The notes: generated by a model from the sequence alone, not told the origin. DNA of 64,000 bases from Candidatus Mycobacterium methanotrophicum (GCF_023515995.1 NZ_CP097320.1:1922001-1986000), one strand, 5' to 3'; positions 47,591 to 56,224 are shown, numbered from the stretch's first letter. Made by a program: numbers and translations.

Positions 47591-48267
47591 ATCGTCGAGC
47601 GGCCCGACATGCAGGGCGCGGTCCGGCTGGACGACCTCGACGAGCAGCTGATCGGGCAGCTGGTGGATCGGGCCCGCTCGGAAGGGCTGCGGCTGACCGG
47701 CGAGGACGGCCTGCTGGCTCAGTTGACCAAGCGGATCATCGAGTCCGCCGCCGAGGGCGAGATGGACGTCCACCTGGGCTACGCCAAGCACGACCCGGCC
47801 GGCCGCGACGGCGGCAACTCCCGCAACGGAGCGCGCGCCAAAACGGTGCTCACCGACATTGGGCCGGTAGAGGTCGCGATGCCACGCGACCGCGACGGCA
47901 CGTTCGAGCCGCAGATCGTGCGCAAGCGGCAACGCCGGCTGTCCGGGATCGATGGACTGGTGATCTCGTTGTCGGCCAAGGGATTGACCCATGGCGAGAT
48001 CTGCGCGCACCTGGCCGAGGTGTACGGCGCGCAGGTGTCCAAGCAGATGATCTCCACGATCACCGACCGGGTGATCGAGGGCATGAGCGAGTGGCAGAAC
48101 CGGCCGCTGGATGCGGTGTATCCGGTGGTGTTCATCGACGCCATCAACGTCAAGATCCGAGAGGGCAACGTCGCGAACAGGCCGATCCACGTCGCGCTGG
48201 GTGTCACCGTGGACGGCGCCCGCGACGTGCTGGGGCTGCGGGCCGGCGAGCACGGCGACGGGGAGGG
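47573..48267 (+). pseudogene. IS256-family (mutator) transposase, N-terminal part
   Basis: It reads LDEQLIGQLVDRARSEGLRL, LGYAKHDPAGRDGGNSRNG, then the first catalytic Asp in VYPVVFIDAINVKIREG and ends at GLRAGEHGDGEG. At 48268 it runs into unrelated sequence. The second Asp segment ([12 protein letters not shown]) is found beyond the inserted element. Confidence 0.9.
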
Positions 48268-48274
48268 ATATGGA

Positions 48275-48290
48275 ACGAGCACAGGCTCGT
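48275..48290. other. Left-end palindrome of the recombinase element
   Basis: ACGAGC-ACAG-GCTCGT, six-base perfect arms, seven bases inside the deduced left end. It may be the recombinase binding core. Confidence 0.5.
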
Positions 48291-48413
48291 TTGGCCAGAT
48301 TCGGGCTGCTGCCTGAGCTTTTCCCGCCGATTGGCGTGTCGCTGATCTTCCAGGTGTAGGCCAGTGAGTTAAGGTGTCGCCTCGAAACACCAGGTGCGAG
48401 GAAGGTGTGCGGG

Positions 48414-49466
48414 GTGGGCGACGGGCGGCTGCGGGTGATCACGGGCGAGGTCGCGCCGGTCGTCGAGACGCGGGATCCGCAGCGGTTTCAGGCCGAGTGC
48501 GTGGAGGCGTTCGTCGCGTCGTGGACCGCGCGAGGGTTCGCCGAGTCGACGATCGCCAACGACGTTGGGGTGTTGGAGCGGATGCTGGCGGCGCTGGGGC
48601 GCCCGGTGTGGGAGGTGACCGCCGACGATGTGGACCGGGTGGTGGGCGAGCTGGCCAGCTCGGGTCGGGCGGTGTCGACGCGGCGCAACTATCTGCAGGT
48701 GTTCAAGGGCTTTCACCGGTTCCTTGAGGTCCGCAAGGCGGCCGAGATCGAGGCGGCGTTCGGGGTGCGGCTGGGCTGTCCGCTGGATGAGTTCAACGCC
48801 GCCCGCCACGTTGGCGACGACACGCCCGCTGCGGAGGCGCCGCCGACGCCGGAGCGGGTAGCCGGGTTCTTCGAGTTCCTGAAGGGTCGGATCGCGACCG
48901 CTCGCAAGTACGCGCCGGCCGCGCGGGATTATGCGCTGTTCCGCACGCTGTATCACGCCGGGCTGCGTTCGGAGGAGGTGGTGATGCTGGACCGCTCGGA
49001 TGTGCATTTCGGGCGCGGCCCGTTCGGTAAGTTGCACGTGCGGTTCGGCAAGGGCGCCAAGGGATCCGGGCCGCGACCGCGCTGGGCGCCGATGCTCGAC
49101 GGGCTGGATCTGGTGTTGCGCTGGTATCTCGACGATGTGCGCGGCCGGTTCCCGGATAGCCCGGTGTTGTTGTGTGACGAGTCCGGTGGACGGATGGCCG
49201 CGGCCACGATCCGCAACCGGTTGCGGCATTTGATGAGCGTGGAAGGACGACCCGACGCTGAGTGGTTCAGCCCGCACGCGATGCGCCGGGCTTGCGCGAC
49301 CCACAACTATGAGCGTGGCGTGGATCTTGTTGCCATTCAACAGCTTTTAGGTCATTGGACGGTGGCGTCAACCATGTGGTACGTGCGCCCGTCGGAAACC
49401 TTCATCGAAGACGCCTACCAGCGCGCGATCTCGGCGACACTGAGCGAACTGACCGGACAGGGGTGA
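48414..49466 (+). CDS. Tyrosine recombinase/integrase
   Basis: 350 residues. The SAM-like N-terminal domain runs to ~110 (ESTIANDVGVLERMLAALG). The catalytic domain has the box-I Arg in HAGLRSEEVVML (about 181), a beta-hairpin with conserved Lys (GKGAKGSG), HAMRRACATHNYERG (H-x-x-R, about 287), LLGHWTVAST and the nucleophile Tyr in MWYVRPS (about 323). All catalytic residues are present. GTG 48414 with GAGGAAGG eight bases upstream is better than GTG 48405. Two bases separate it from the XRE gene. It is the likely enzyme that moved the element. Confidence 0.92.
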   Translation: MGDGRLRVITGEVAPVVETRDPQRFQAECVEAFVASWTARGFAESTIANDVGVLERMLAALGRPVWEVTADDVDRVVGELASSGRAVSTRRNYLQVFKGFHRFLEVRKAAEIEAAFGVRLGCPLDEFNAARHVGDDTPAAEAPPTPERVAGFFEFLKGRIATARKYAPAARDYALFRTLYHAGLRSEEVVMLDRSDVHFGRGPFGKLHVRFGKGAKGSGPRPRWAPMLDGLDLVLRWYLDDVRGRFPDSPVLLCDESGGRMAAATIRNRLRHLMSVEGRPDAEWFSPHAMRRACATHNYERGVDLVAIQQLLGHWTVASTMWYVRPSETFIEDAYQRAISATLSELTGQG

Positions 49467-49468
49467 GT

Positions 49469-49786
49469 ATGCAGATTAGGTGGAAACTTCGGATGCCCGC
49501 CGCCCAACGCGAGGTGTGGACCGGCGCCCAGCTGCAACGGCTGCTCGCGGAGAAGGCCGGATTGCAGCTGTCCTCGGCGTCGGTGTCGGCGTTGTTCACC
49601 AAACAGCCCAGCCAGATCAAGCTGTCTACCCTGATCGCGTTGTGCACCGCTCTGGAATGCACACCCGACGACCTGTTCGACGTCGATACCACCCCTGTCG
49701 CACAACCGATTTCACCGAAGCCGGCCCCTGTCGCGGTCAACGACGCGCGGAGGTCGCGGCGTGGCCGGTCGATGCCTCCGATCTGA
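49469..49786 (+). CDS. XRE/Cro-type helix-turn-helix regulator
   Basis: 105 residues. The first ~70 form a Cro/C1-like HTH: GAQLQRLLAEKAGLQLSSAS, VSALFTKQPSQIKLSTLIALC and ECTPDDLFDVD, followed by a basic, Pro-rich tail. It probably controls the neighbouring recombinase gene or acts as a directionality factor. ATG 49469 is two bases after the recombinase stop, and the next gene starts two bases after its stop. Confidence 0.85.
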   Translation: MQIRWKLRMPAAQREVWTGAQLQRLLAEKAGLQLSSASVSALFTKQPSQIKLSTLIALCTALECTPDDLFDVDTTPVAQPISPKPAPVAVNDARRSRRGRSMPPI

Positions 49787-49788
49787 CG

Positions 49789-51399
49789 ATGACCCGACGG
49801 GTCGGGGATTGTCGACGGTGTGGCCGCGCGGTCGGCAAGCCCGACCGTGACCTGTGTGCTCGATGCCACTGGGCAGCCTCTCATGCGCCGGTCAAGCATC
49901 CCTGCCCGCGCTGCGGGGTTGACCGGGTCTTGCAGCCGGACACCGGCCACTGCGTGCGCTGCTCGCGCACCTGCCGGATCTGCGGCGGACCGGTGCTGTT
50001 CGTCGACCGCGACCTCTGCACCCAATGTGTCCGACGACAACGCCGCGACGCCAACCGAATCGAGTGCCCGCGCTGCGGGAAACGCAGGGTCCTGCGGCCG
50101 GCGACTGGTTGGTGCGGGTCGTGTTCGCGATCCGGCCGGCCACCAAATCCCGACGCGGCGTGTGTCGACTGCGGGCAGCTCACCCGACTCTACGGTGCGG
50201 GACGGTGCCGAAACTGCTGGAGCCGCTCGCCGCACCGGATCCCGGTCCGTGCCGCCAATGTCGCTGCGACATTGGATGATCCACCCGACTGGCTGAGCGA
50301 CTTCGCCGTCTACCTGGTCGGCCGCCATCACCGCGACCGTGCCTGCGCCATGCTCACCCGACTCGGCAAGCACCTGGCCGACAACCACCCGGCGCATCCG
50401 CAGACACTGCTGGAATCGGTTGACGCCGACGAGCCGCTCGCGCGGGCCCTGGAAGACTTCCTCACCGCGAACAAGCTGGCGCTGCCGCCCGACCGGGCAG
50501 AACGCCGCGCCGCGACCCGACGCCAGTCCCGCATCGACGCGGTGCCCGCACCGCTACGGCCGGCAGTGACCGGATTCGCCGAGCACCTCGTCACGAGTCG
50601 TGACCGCGCCCGCCGCGCGGGCACCCACCCGCGCGGGCACGCTGCACTCGAGGCCCGACTCACCGCACTGCGCGACTTCACCCAGTTCTTGACCACCCGC
50701 CGCCGCAAAACCGACTGGGCCACCGTCGATGTCGGCGACGTCGAAGCATTCCTGCACGCCCATCCCGGCCGACGCGCCTCCTATCTGACCGGGCTGCGCC
50801 AGTTCTGCCGCTACGCCCGGCGGCGCCGGCTTATCCTCATCGACCCCACCGCCGGCCTGAACGCCCCGCAAACGATGGCATTTCGCGGACCGACCCTGCC
50901 CGCCGACCGGCAACGCGAACTGTTCCGGCGGTGGAGCACCGGCCCCGACGTGCACCCGCACGAGGCGCTCGTCGGACTGGCCGCCCTGCTGCACGGCGCC
51001 ACCACCCAAGAACTGAAGCACCTCACCGACGACGACATCGACCACGAGTCACGCCGCATCCGGCTCGGTCGTCGACCACAACCGACACCGCTGGACCCAT
51101 GGACCTGGACCACATTGCAACGCTGCCTTGACCATCGTAAGAGACTCGGCAGCAACAACTCCCACGTTCTGATCACCATGCAGACCAAAGCCACCCGAGC
51201 AGCGGCCTCCGACAGCTACCTCAAGAACACCCTGCGCGCGGTCGGCATTCAACCCCGCATCCTGCGCTCCACCCGCCTGGTCGACCTCGTCGGCACCGTC
51301 GACCCCAAACTCGTCGCCGACATCTACGGCATGACCAACGAGGCCGTCATCGCCTACCTCGCCGAACATGTCGATGACGCCCGCCTGCCCAACCCGTGA
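49789..51399 (+). CDS. Zinc-ribbon protein with recombinase-like C-terminal half lacking the catalytic set
   Basis: 536 residues. Residues ~5-155 hold five four-cysteine knuckles in series (for example CRRCGRAVGKPDRDLCARC, CPRCGVDR with CVRC, CRICGGP with CTQC, CPRCGKRR with CGSC, CVDCGQL with CRNC). The remainder has the layout of a tyrosine recombinase: an all-helical core-binding part (LRDFTQFLTTRRRKTDW, AFLHAHPGRRASYLTGLRQF) and a catalytic-like part. Box II reads RSTRLVDLV instead of HxxR, and the GH motif is absent, though a Tyr near the end (VIAYLAEHVD) remains. I infer a DNA-binding accessory subunit for the neighbouring recombinase. Confidence 0.8.
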   Translation: MTRRVGDCRRCGRAVGKPDRDLCARCHWAASHAPVKHPCPRCGVDRVLQPDTGHCVRCSRTCRICGGPVLFVDRDLCTQCVRRQRRDANRIECPRCGKRRVLRPATGWCGSCSRSGRPPNPDAACVDCGQLTRLYGAGRCRNCWSRSPHRIPVRAANVAATLDDPPDWLSDFAVYLVGRHHRDRACAMLTRLGKHLADNHPAHPQTLLESVDADEPLARALEDFLTANKLALPPDRAERRAATRRQSRIDAVPAPLRPAVTGFAEHLVTSRDRARRAGTHPRGHAALEARLTALRDFTQFLTTRRRKTDWATVDVGDVEAFLHAHPGRRASYLTGLRQFCRYARRRRLILIDPTAGLNAPQTMAFRGPTLPADRQRELFRRWSTGPDVHPHEALVGLAALLHGATTQELKHLTDDDIDHESRRIRLGRRPQPTPLDPWTWTTLQRCLDHRKRLGSNNSHVLITMQTKATRAAASDSYLKNTLRAVGIQPRILRSTRLVDLVGTVDPKLVADIYGMTNEAVIAYLAEHVDDARLPNP

Positions 51400-51416
51400 C
51401 AATTCAGGCGCCACCT

Positions 51417-51442
51417 CGCACAGGTTCGCGCGAACCCGTGCG
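51417..51442. other. Right-end palindrome of the recombinase element
   Basis: CGCAC-A-GGTTCG-CG-CGAACC-C-GTGCG, an almost perfect 26-base dyad four bases inside the deduced right end, with the arm-spacer-arm look of a tyrosine-recombinase core site. Confidence 0.6.
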
Positions 51443-51446
51443 CTTT

Positions 51447-51805
51447 CGCCAAGTATTGGCTGCGCGTTCTGTCGGAGATCAAAACAGAGGCGCGGGTGAC
51501 GTGTGCATCGTGGTCTGCGACGGCCTCAAAGGGCTGCCCGACGCCATCGCCAACGTGTGGCCGGCCGCGATCACCCAAACCTGCGTCATTCACCTGCTGC
51601 GCAACAGCTTTCGCTACGCGTCGAAGAGAGACTGGGCGGCGATCGCCAAAGATCTCAAGCCGGTATACACCGCGGCCAGCGAGGCTGCGGCACTGGACGC
51701 GTTCGTCGCGTTCAGCGAGAAATGGGAACAGCGCTATCCCGCGATCATCAAACTGTGGGAGAACGCGTGGGCCGAGTTCGTCCCACTCCTGGCCTTCGAG
51801 CCGGG
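51447..51805 (+). pseudogene. IS256-family transposase, middle part
   Basis: It resumes with AKYWLRVLSEIK, and after a one-base loss near 51487 reads [18 protein letters not shown] (second catalytic Asp), [19 protein letters not shown] and [12 protein letters not shown]. It stops at about 51805 where an IS3 end is joined. The catalytic Glu region is gone. Confidence 0.88.
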
Positions 51806-51821
51806 GAGTCCCTCGCGGCTG

Positions 51822-51878
51822 CCAACCCCCGAAGCACTCATCAAATCCGCGTAAGAAACTGTCTCACCGGCCTTGACA
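51822..51878 (+). repeat. 57-bp IS3-family end, inverted copy of 39705-39761
   Basis: It encodes the transposase tail TPEALIKSA and the terminal sequence ending CCGGCCTTGACA. Identical, in opposite orientation, to the IS end at 39.7 kb. Confidence 0.9.
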
Positions 51879-52465
51879 TGTTCCGCTCCGAAGCTCAAAC
51901 GCGTGCGATCCTCGCCGCGTTCACCGGGCAGACAGCGAAATCTCGGAGAAACCGGATGCTGCTGATCCTGCTGTACGACACCGCGGCCCGCGTGGGCGAG
52001 ATCACCGGCCTGACCCTGCAGGATCTGTGCCTGACCGAGCCCGGGCAGGTCCTGCTTACCGGCGAGGGCAACAGGCCCCGCGTCGTACCGCTCACCGAGA
52101 AGACCGTCGAGCACCTGCACGTCTACCTCGATGAGTTCCACCCGAATATCACCAAACTTCCTGCGACCCGGCCGTTGTTCTACGGTCTGCACCGCGGGCG
52201 AGCGGCCGAACTGTCCGCTGACACCGTCGCCGCCGTGCTCAAGCAAGCCACCGAATCCGCACGTGCTCAACGCCTTTCGATCCCGGCGAACATCCACTGC
52301 CACTTGCTGCGCAAAACCAAGGCGATGGATCTCTACCAGCAGGGCATCCCGCTGCCGATCATCATGCGCCTCCTCGGCCATGAAAACGCTTCCACCACAG
52401 CAGCGTTTTATGCCAAAGCTCGGGAATTGCATCAGATGGGCGCATTCCCGCAGGTCGCCAGCTAA
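51878..52465 (+). pseudogene. C-terminal catalytic domain of a second tyrosine recombinase
   Basis: An ATG at the IS3 end opens 195 residues of a catalytic domain: box-I Arg in [13 protein letters not shown]-x-x-R in [33 protein letters not shown] with the nucleophile Tyr, and a natural-looking C-terminus. The N-terminal core-binding domain has been cut away by the IS3 end. It belongs to a different subgroup from the recombinase at 48414. Confidence 0.8.
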
Positions 52466-52479
52466 ACAAGGTGCGGGAA

Positions 52480-53116
52480 TGGTGCCGTTGACGCGCATGA
52501 TCCGCTCCACCCGCTTACGACCGACCCTGACGCCGCGCTTACGCAGCTGCAGCCACACCCGCGGCGAGCCTAGGTGGCCGCGAACTCGCTTTGGCCGCGG
52601 ATCTCATCGATTGCCACAAGCAGCTCGGCGTCCTGGCGGGCACGGGGGCTCGGGTTGACCCGCCGGGCCCGCCACCCGTAGTAAGTCGATACCGCCACAC
52701 TTAGGACCCGTAATACGAGACCGACCGAGAAGTCATGGGTGTCAATGAAATTCATGACCGCCTCCGGGTCGGGCCGATCTCCTGGGCGAAATAGGCGCTC
52801 GCCGCCCTCAACACGTCGTTGACGGCCCGAAGATCCTTGACCTGCGCGCGCAGTCGCCGGTTCTCCTCGATCATCGCCGTCGTCGGCCGGTCGTCTCGCT
52901 CGCCACGGCCGGCCTCGTCCTGGCGGATCCAGTTACGCAAGGCCCTCCGGATGCACGCTCAGCTGCCGAGCCAGCTGCGCGATCACCGGCTTCGGCTCAG
53001 ACTCCCGATACAGCCGCACCGCGCGTTCACGCAGCCCGGCCGGATACTTCCTGTTCGCTGCCACTGCAACACTTCCTTCCTCCAGGCTCACATGATCAAA
53101 CCTGGTTCGGAAGTCT
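52480..53116 (-). mobile_element. Second copy of the 19.5-kb IS3 element, 3'-truncated and frameshifted
   Basis: The minus strand carries the left IS end (near 53115, TTCCCCCGCTTTTTCGGAGAC reversed), orfA in two frames (AANRKYPAGLRERAVRLYRES, then LRNWIRQDEAGRG) and the start of orfB (NFIDTHDFSVGLVLRVLSV, EIRGQSEFAAT, then after a lost base RVWLQLRKRGVRVGRKR). It ends at MRVNGTIP. It has several frame breaks and no catalytic triad. Confidence 0.85.
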
Positions 53117-53139
53117 CCGAAAAAGCGGGGGAAGCACAT

Positions 53140-53219
53140 TGCATGATCACGTTCGCGGCGGGCAGCAATACCGCGGCTGGGTTCAACAGGTCGGCGATCC
53201 GGGTGGCGTGCCGCTTCAT
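53140..53219 (-). pseudogene. N-terminal stub of an MpaB-type oxygenase (DUF2236)
   Basis: From ATG 53219 the frame gives TRIADLLNPAAVLLPAANVIMQ, reminiscent of the start of DUF2236 proteins, and is cut off by the IS3 copy. In M. tuberculosis I recall a gene of this kind (Rv2237) beside cobD, so insertion of the IS would have destroyed its homologue here. Confidence 0.45.
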
Positions 53220-53253
53220 TACCCGAGTAGACCACGTGTGAGACGCTGCCAGA

Positions 53254-54210
53254 GTGTTTGGGACGACGCGGCATGCCCGGGCCGTCGGTATGCTGGCCGG
53301 CTACCTGGCCGACCGGGTGCTGACCGATCCGCAGGTCGGTCATCCGGTTGCCGGATTCGGCGCCGCGGCAGCGGCAATGGAGCGGCTCACCTACCGTGAC
53401 ACCCGCATCGGCGGCGCCGCCCACGTCGGTGTGCTGGTCGGCGCGGTGAGCGTGTCCGGTGCCCTCCTGCACCGGCACGCTCGGCGGCGTGGCCCGCTGT
53501 GGTCCGTCACTGCGACCGCGGTGGCCACCTGGATAGCGCTCGGCGGAACGTCCCTGGCGCGCACTGGCCGGGCGGTGGGCGACTTGTTGAGCCGCGACGA
53601 CCTCGAGGGCGCCAGACGGTTGCTGCCTTCGCTGTGCGGGCGTGACCCGGCCCGGCTCGACGCCGCGGGACTCACCCGTGCGGCCGTTGAATCCGTTGCC
53701 GAGAACACCTCTGACGCCCACGTCGCGCCGCTGCTGTGGGCGACGGCCGGCGGTGTGCCCATGGTGCTCGGCTACCGCGCCGTCAACACGCTCGACGCGA
53801 TGATCGGCCACCGCTCGCCGCGCTATGCCCGATTCGGTTGGGCCGCCGCACGTCTGGATGACGCGGCAAACTATGCCGCCGCACGGGTGACGGCGGCGCT
53901 GGTGGTGGTATGTGCGCCGATCGCCGGCGGATCGCCGTCGGGTGCGGTACGCGCCTGGCGTCGCGACGCCGCCCGCCATCCCAGCCCCAACGCCGGCGTC
54001 GTCGAAGCGGCATTCGCGGGGGCGCTGGGCGTGCGCCTGGGTGGGCCCACCGCCTACCAGTACGAACTGCAGATCCGCCCTACCCTCGGCGACGGAGTGC
54101 CGCCGTCGGTGGCCGACCTGCGGCGTGCGGTGCGCCTGTCCCGGGCGGTTCAGGCGGCGGCGACGGTGCTGTGCGTCGCGGTCAGCGCCGCCGCCCGTAC
54201 CGGTCGGTGA
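53254..54210 (+). CDS. cobD: Adenosylcobinamide-phosphate synthase, CobD/CbiB
   Basis: Amidates adenosylcobyric acid with an aminopropanol moiety in B12 synthesis; a membrane enzyme. 318 residues with several hydrophobic helices. Family signatures include LADRVLTDPQVGHPVAGFG near the start, TRAAVESVAENTSDAHVAPLLW (about 145-165), YRAVNTLDAMIGHRSPRYARFG and RHPSPNAGVVEAAFAGALGVRLGGP. GTG 53254 begins the family start. It is divergent from the IS3-disrupted gene on the left, and its 3' end overlaps the convergent SURF1 gene by 29 bases, as in M. tuberculosis Rv2236c. Confidence 0.95.
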   Translation: MFGTTRHARAVGMLAGYLADRVLTDPQVGHPVAGFGAAAAAMERLTYRDTRIGGAAHVGVLVGAVSVSGALLHRHARRRGPLWSVTATAVATWIALGGTSLARTGRAVGDLLSRDDLEGARRLLPSLCGRDPARLDAAGLTRAAVESVAENTSDAHVAPLLWATAGGVPMVLGYRAVNTLDAMIGHRSPRYARFGWAAARLDDAANYAAARVTAALVVVCAPIAGGSPSGAVRAWRRDAARHPSPNAGVVEAAFAGALGVRLGGPTAYQYELQIRPTLGDGVPPSVADLRRAVRLSRAVQAAATVLCVAVSAAARTGR

Positions 54211-54994
54211 GTTTGTCCTCCACCGTCGGCGGCTTTGTCGGCGATGTCTGGTTGTTCTCGGCGCGGCGGGCACGGAGCTCGGCGTATACGAAGTAGCCCA
54301 ACAGAATCGGTGCGACGACGCCGAACGTGATCCACTGGATGCCGTAGGACAGAAACGGCCCGGCATCCAGGTGGGGAATCCCGATCACGCCCAGCCCGCC
54401 TGGCTGGTTGTCGACCAACTGCAGATATGACCCGGCCAGCGGCACCCCGGTCAGCGTCGCTATTTGGCTGACGTCGATCGAATACACCTGCCGCACACCG
54501 TCACTGATGAATGACTGCTTGTCCGACACGGGCTGCTCGGAATCGCGCAGGCGCGCGGTGATGGTCACCGTCTCGCGCGGAGGCGGGGGGATCGACGGCA
54601 CCCGCGAGCCCTGCTCGGGTCGCACGTAACCACGGTCGACCAAAACGTTGGGGCCGCCGTCGACGACGAATGGGACCAGCACCTCCATCGCCGGGTCCCC
54701 GTCGGCCACCCGCAACCGGACCAGCAGCTGTTTGTCCGCCAGATAGTGGCCGGTCGCCGTCACCCTGCGCCACTGCGCATCGGGAGCCGACGAACCTTGC
54801 TGTGGCAAGAAGGTTTTCAGCGGGACGGGCGCGGTCGTCAGCGATTGCTGGATCTGGTTGTTCTCCCGCGACGTCTTGGTGTTCTTGCCCAGCTGCCACG
54901 GCGCGAGCACGCTGAAACACAAGTAGGTGAACGCGACGACCACCACGGCCAGCGCCACCCAGCCCGGTCGCAGCAGGAAGGTCAGGCGACGCAT
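54182..54994 (-). CDS. SURF1-family protein (Rv2235-like)
   Basis: 270 residues with two membrane helices: N-terminal (about 12-32, LLRPGWVALAVVVVAFTYLCF) and C-terminal (about 215-240, GIQWITFGVVAPILLGYFVYA). Between them lies the SURF1 domain (PVPLKTFLP, WRRVTATGHYL, VDRGYVRPEQG). SURF1 helps heme/copper insertion into cytochrome c oxidase. The start overlaps the ptpA stop by one base, so it is translated as the last gene of ptkA-ptpA-SURF1. Confidence 0.92.
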   Translation of the reverse strand: MRRLTFLLRPGWVALAVVVVAFTYLCFSVLAPWQLGKNTKTSRENNQIQQSLTTAPVPLKTFLPQQGSSAPDAQWRRVTATGHYLADKQLLVRLRVADGDPAMEVLVPFVVDGGPNVLVDRGYVRPEQGSRVPSIPPPPRETVTITARLRDSEQPVSDKQSFISDGVRQVYSIDVSQIATLTGVPLAGSYLQLVDNQPGGLGVIGIPHLDAGPFLSYGIQWITFGVVAPILLGYFVYAELRARRAENNQTSPTKPPTVEDKLTDRYGRRR

Positions 54995-55488
54995 CAGAGG
55001 TGCCCGTCCTGGGTGAGTCGCTCGTCGACCCGTGCGTGCAGACCCGGCAACGACGCCTCAATGGCGGCGAAGACCGCCTCGAAGTCGTCATGGTCGCCGT
55101 AATACGGGTCGTCGACGTCGAGGACATAAGCACCTGAGCGCGGGTCGAAGGACCGCAGCGTCCGGATGCGGTCGGCGTCGACCCCGGGCTCTTGAAGCAG
55201 CCACACGTGGTTGCGGGCCAGCGCGACCACCAGGTCGGCCTCGATGTGGTCGATGCCGATCGGCGCGGCGCTGTGATCGGTGGGGTAGCCGTGCGCGCGC
55301 AGCACCCGGTTGGCCCGCTCGTCTGCGCGCTTTCCGACGTGCCAGCCCGCGGGCCCGGCACTGGTCACCCGCGCGACGTCATCCAGACCGCGTTGGCAGA
55401 TCTGGTGGGCGAAGATTTTCTCGGCCATCGGCGAGCGGCAGATGTTGCCGGTGCACACGAGCGTGATGTGGAGCCGTGGTTCAGACAC
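54994..55488 (-). CDS. ptpA: Low-molecular-weight protein tyrosine phosphatase PtpA
   Basis: 164 residues. The P-loop VCTGNICRSPMAEKIF (C-x5-R-S) is at 11-26, and the general-acid Asp is in VDDPYYGD near residue 126. In M. tuberculosis the secreted orthologue (Rv2234) blocks phagosome acidification and is phosphorylated by PtkA. Its first 8 bases overlap the end of ptkA. Confidence 0.95.
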   Translation of the reverse strand: MSEPRLHITLVCTGNICRSPMAEKIFAHQICQRGLDDVARVTSAGPAGWHVGKRADERANRVLRAHGYPTDHSAAPIGIDHIEADLVVALARNHVWLLQEPGVDADRIRTLRSFDPRSGAYVLDVDDPYYGDHDDFEAVFAAIEASLPGLHARVDERLTQDGHL

Positions 55489-56224
55489 CTAAGATCCTCC
55501 GCAGCTCTGCGACCGTCGCGACATGCACCAGCCCGGCCGCCGCTTCGGTGGCGTCGGCGAAGTCGGCTTGGCCGTACCCCCAGCCGACCACCACCGCGTC
55601 GATGCCGTGCGCGGCCGCTCCTTCGACATCGTGGCGGCGGTCGCCGACCATGAGCACGCGGTCCGGCAGCGGCTGAAGCTGTGCCAAGGCGTGGGCCAGC
55701 ACAGCTGTCTTGCTGGCGCGGGTGCCGTCGACGCTGGCTCCGGCCACCACCTCGAAATGCTGGTCGAGCCCGAAATACGCCAGGATGCGACGCGCGGTCG
55801 GCTCCGCCTTGGAGGTGGCCACGGCGAGTCGGACGCCGGCCGCCCGCAGGTCCGCCAGCAAGTGGCTGATTCCGTCGAAGAGGCTGTTCATCGCCCAGCC
55901 GCGGGTGGTGTAGTCGGCGCGGTAGGCGGCGATCGCGGCGTCGGTGTGCTCGCCTAGCCCCATCGTGGCGAGCGTGTGGTGCATCGGCGGGCCGACGATT
56001 CGGCTGGTCAGGTCGCCGTCTGGTACGGCAGCGCCGATTTGGCCGAGCGCGTGCCGAAAGCTGGACACGATGCCGTCAGCGGAGTCGGTGAGGGTGCCGT
56101 CGAGGTCGAAGATGACCAGTTGCGGGGCGGTCGGCGACGATGCGCGCCGCGAAGCGGCGGGAGGAGGAGCCGGCCAATTCGGATCAGCGGCGGAGACGGT
56201 GCTTGTCACCTCCCCATTCTCCAA
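55481..56224 (-). CDS. ptkA: HAD-superfamily protein, PtkA tyrosine kinase homologue
   Basis: 247 residues. A disordered Ala/Pro/Ser-rich N-terminus (about 35 residues) is followed by a HAD domain with motif I VIFDLDGTLTDSADG, motif II VATSKAEPT, motif III Lys in RASKTAVLAHAL and motif IV VLMVGDRRHDVEGA. M. tuberculosis Rv2232 has this domain and acts as the protein tyrosine kinase for PtpA; by sequence it looks like a phosphoglycolate-phosphatase relative. It is the first gene of the minus-strand trio. Confidence 0.93.
   Translation of the reverse strand: MENGEVTSTVSAADPNWPAPPPAASRRASSPTAPQLVIFDLDGTLTDSADGIVSSFRHALGQIGAAVPDGDLTSRIVGPPMHHTLATMGLGEHTDAAIAAYRADYTTRGWAMNSLFDGISHLLADLRAAGVRLAVATSKAEPTARRILAYFGLDQHFEVVAGASVDGTRASKTAVLAHALAQLQPLPDRVLMVGDRRHDVEGAAAHGIDAVVVGWGYGQADFADATEAAAGLVHVATVAELRRILGV

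Larger units (their letters stand above)
48268..51446 (+). mobile_element. 3.2-kb mobile element: tyrosine recombinase, XRE regulator, zinc-ribbon recombinase-like protein
   Basis: The limits come from the interrupted IS256 transposase: the host frame ends with GEHGDGEG at 48267 and resumes AKYWLRVLSEIK at 51448. No clear target duplication is present, as is common when a tyrosine recombinase integrates. Each end has a palindrome (48275-48290, 51417-51442). The three genes are read in one direction with two-base gaps. It does not match Tn554 or the three-recombinase RIT layout as I know them. Confidence 0.75.
47500..51805 (+). mobile_element. IS256-family element, split by a recombinase element and 3'-truncated
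   Basis: The left end is near 47500 (GGGTCTGTAAGTTAAACGGTG). The transposase N-terminal part lies at 47573-48267 and its middle at 51447-51805, with 3179 bases of foreign DNA between. After LLAF at about 51805 the transposase is replaced by the tail of an IS3-family element, so the C-terminus and right IS end are lost. Confidence 0.85.

Noticed and set aside
48270-48359. 29-codon ORF starting at the left border of the recombinase element
   Set aside because: Its start straddles the left end palindrome of the element; probably chance, though a leader peptide cannot be excluded.
52933-54366. 477-codon minus-strand frame across cobD
   Set aside because: Only its last ~60 codons (IS3 OrfA) are real; the remainder is antisense to cobD.
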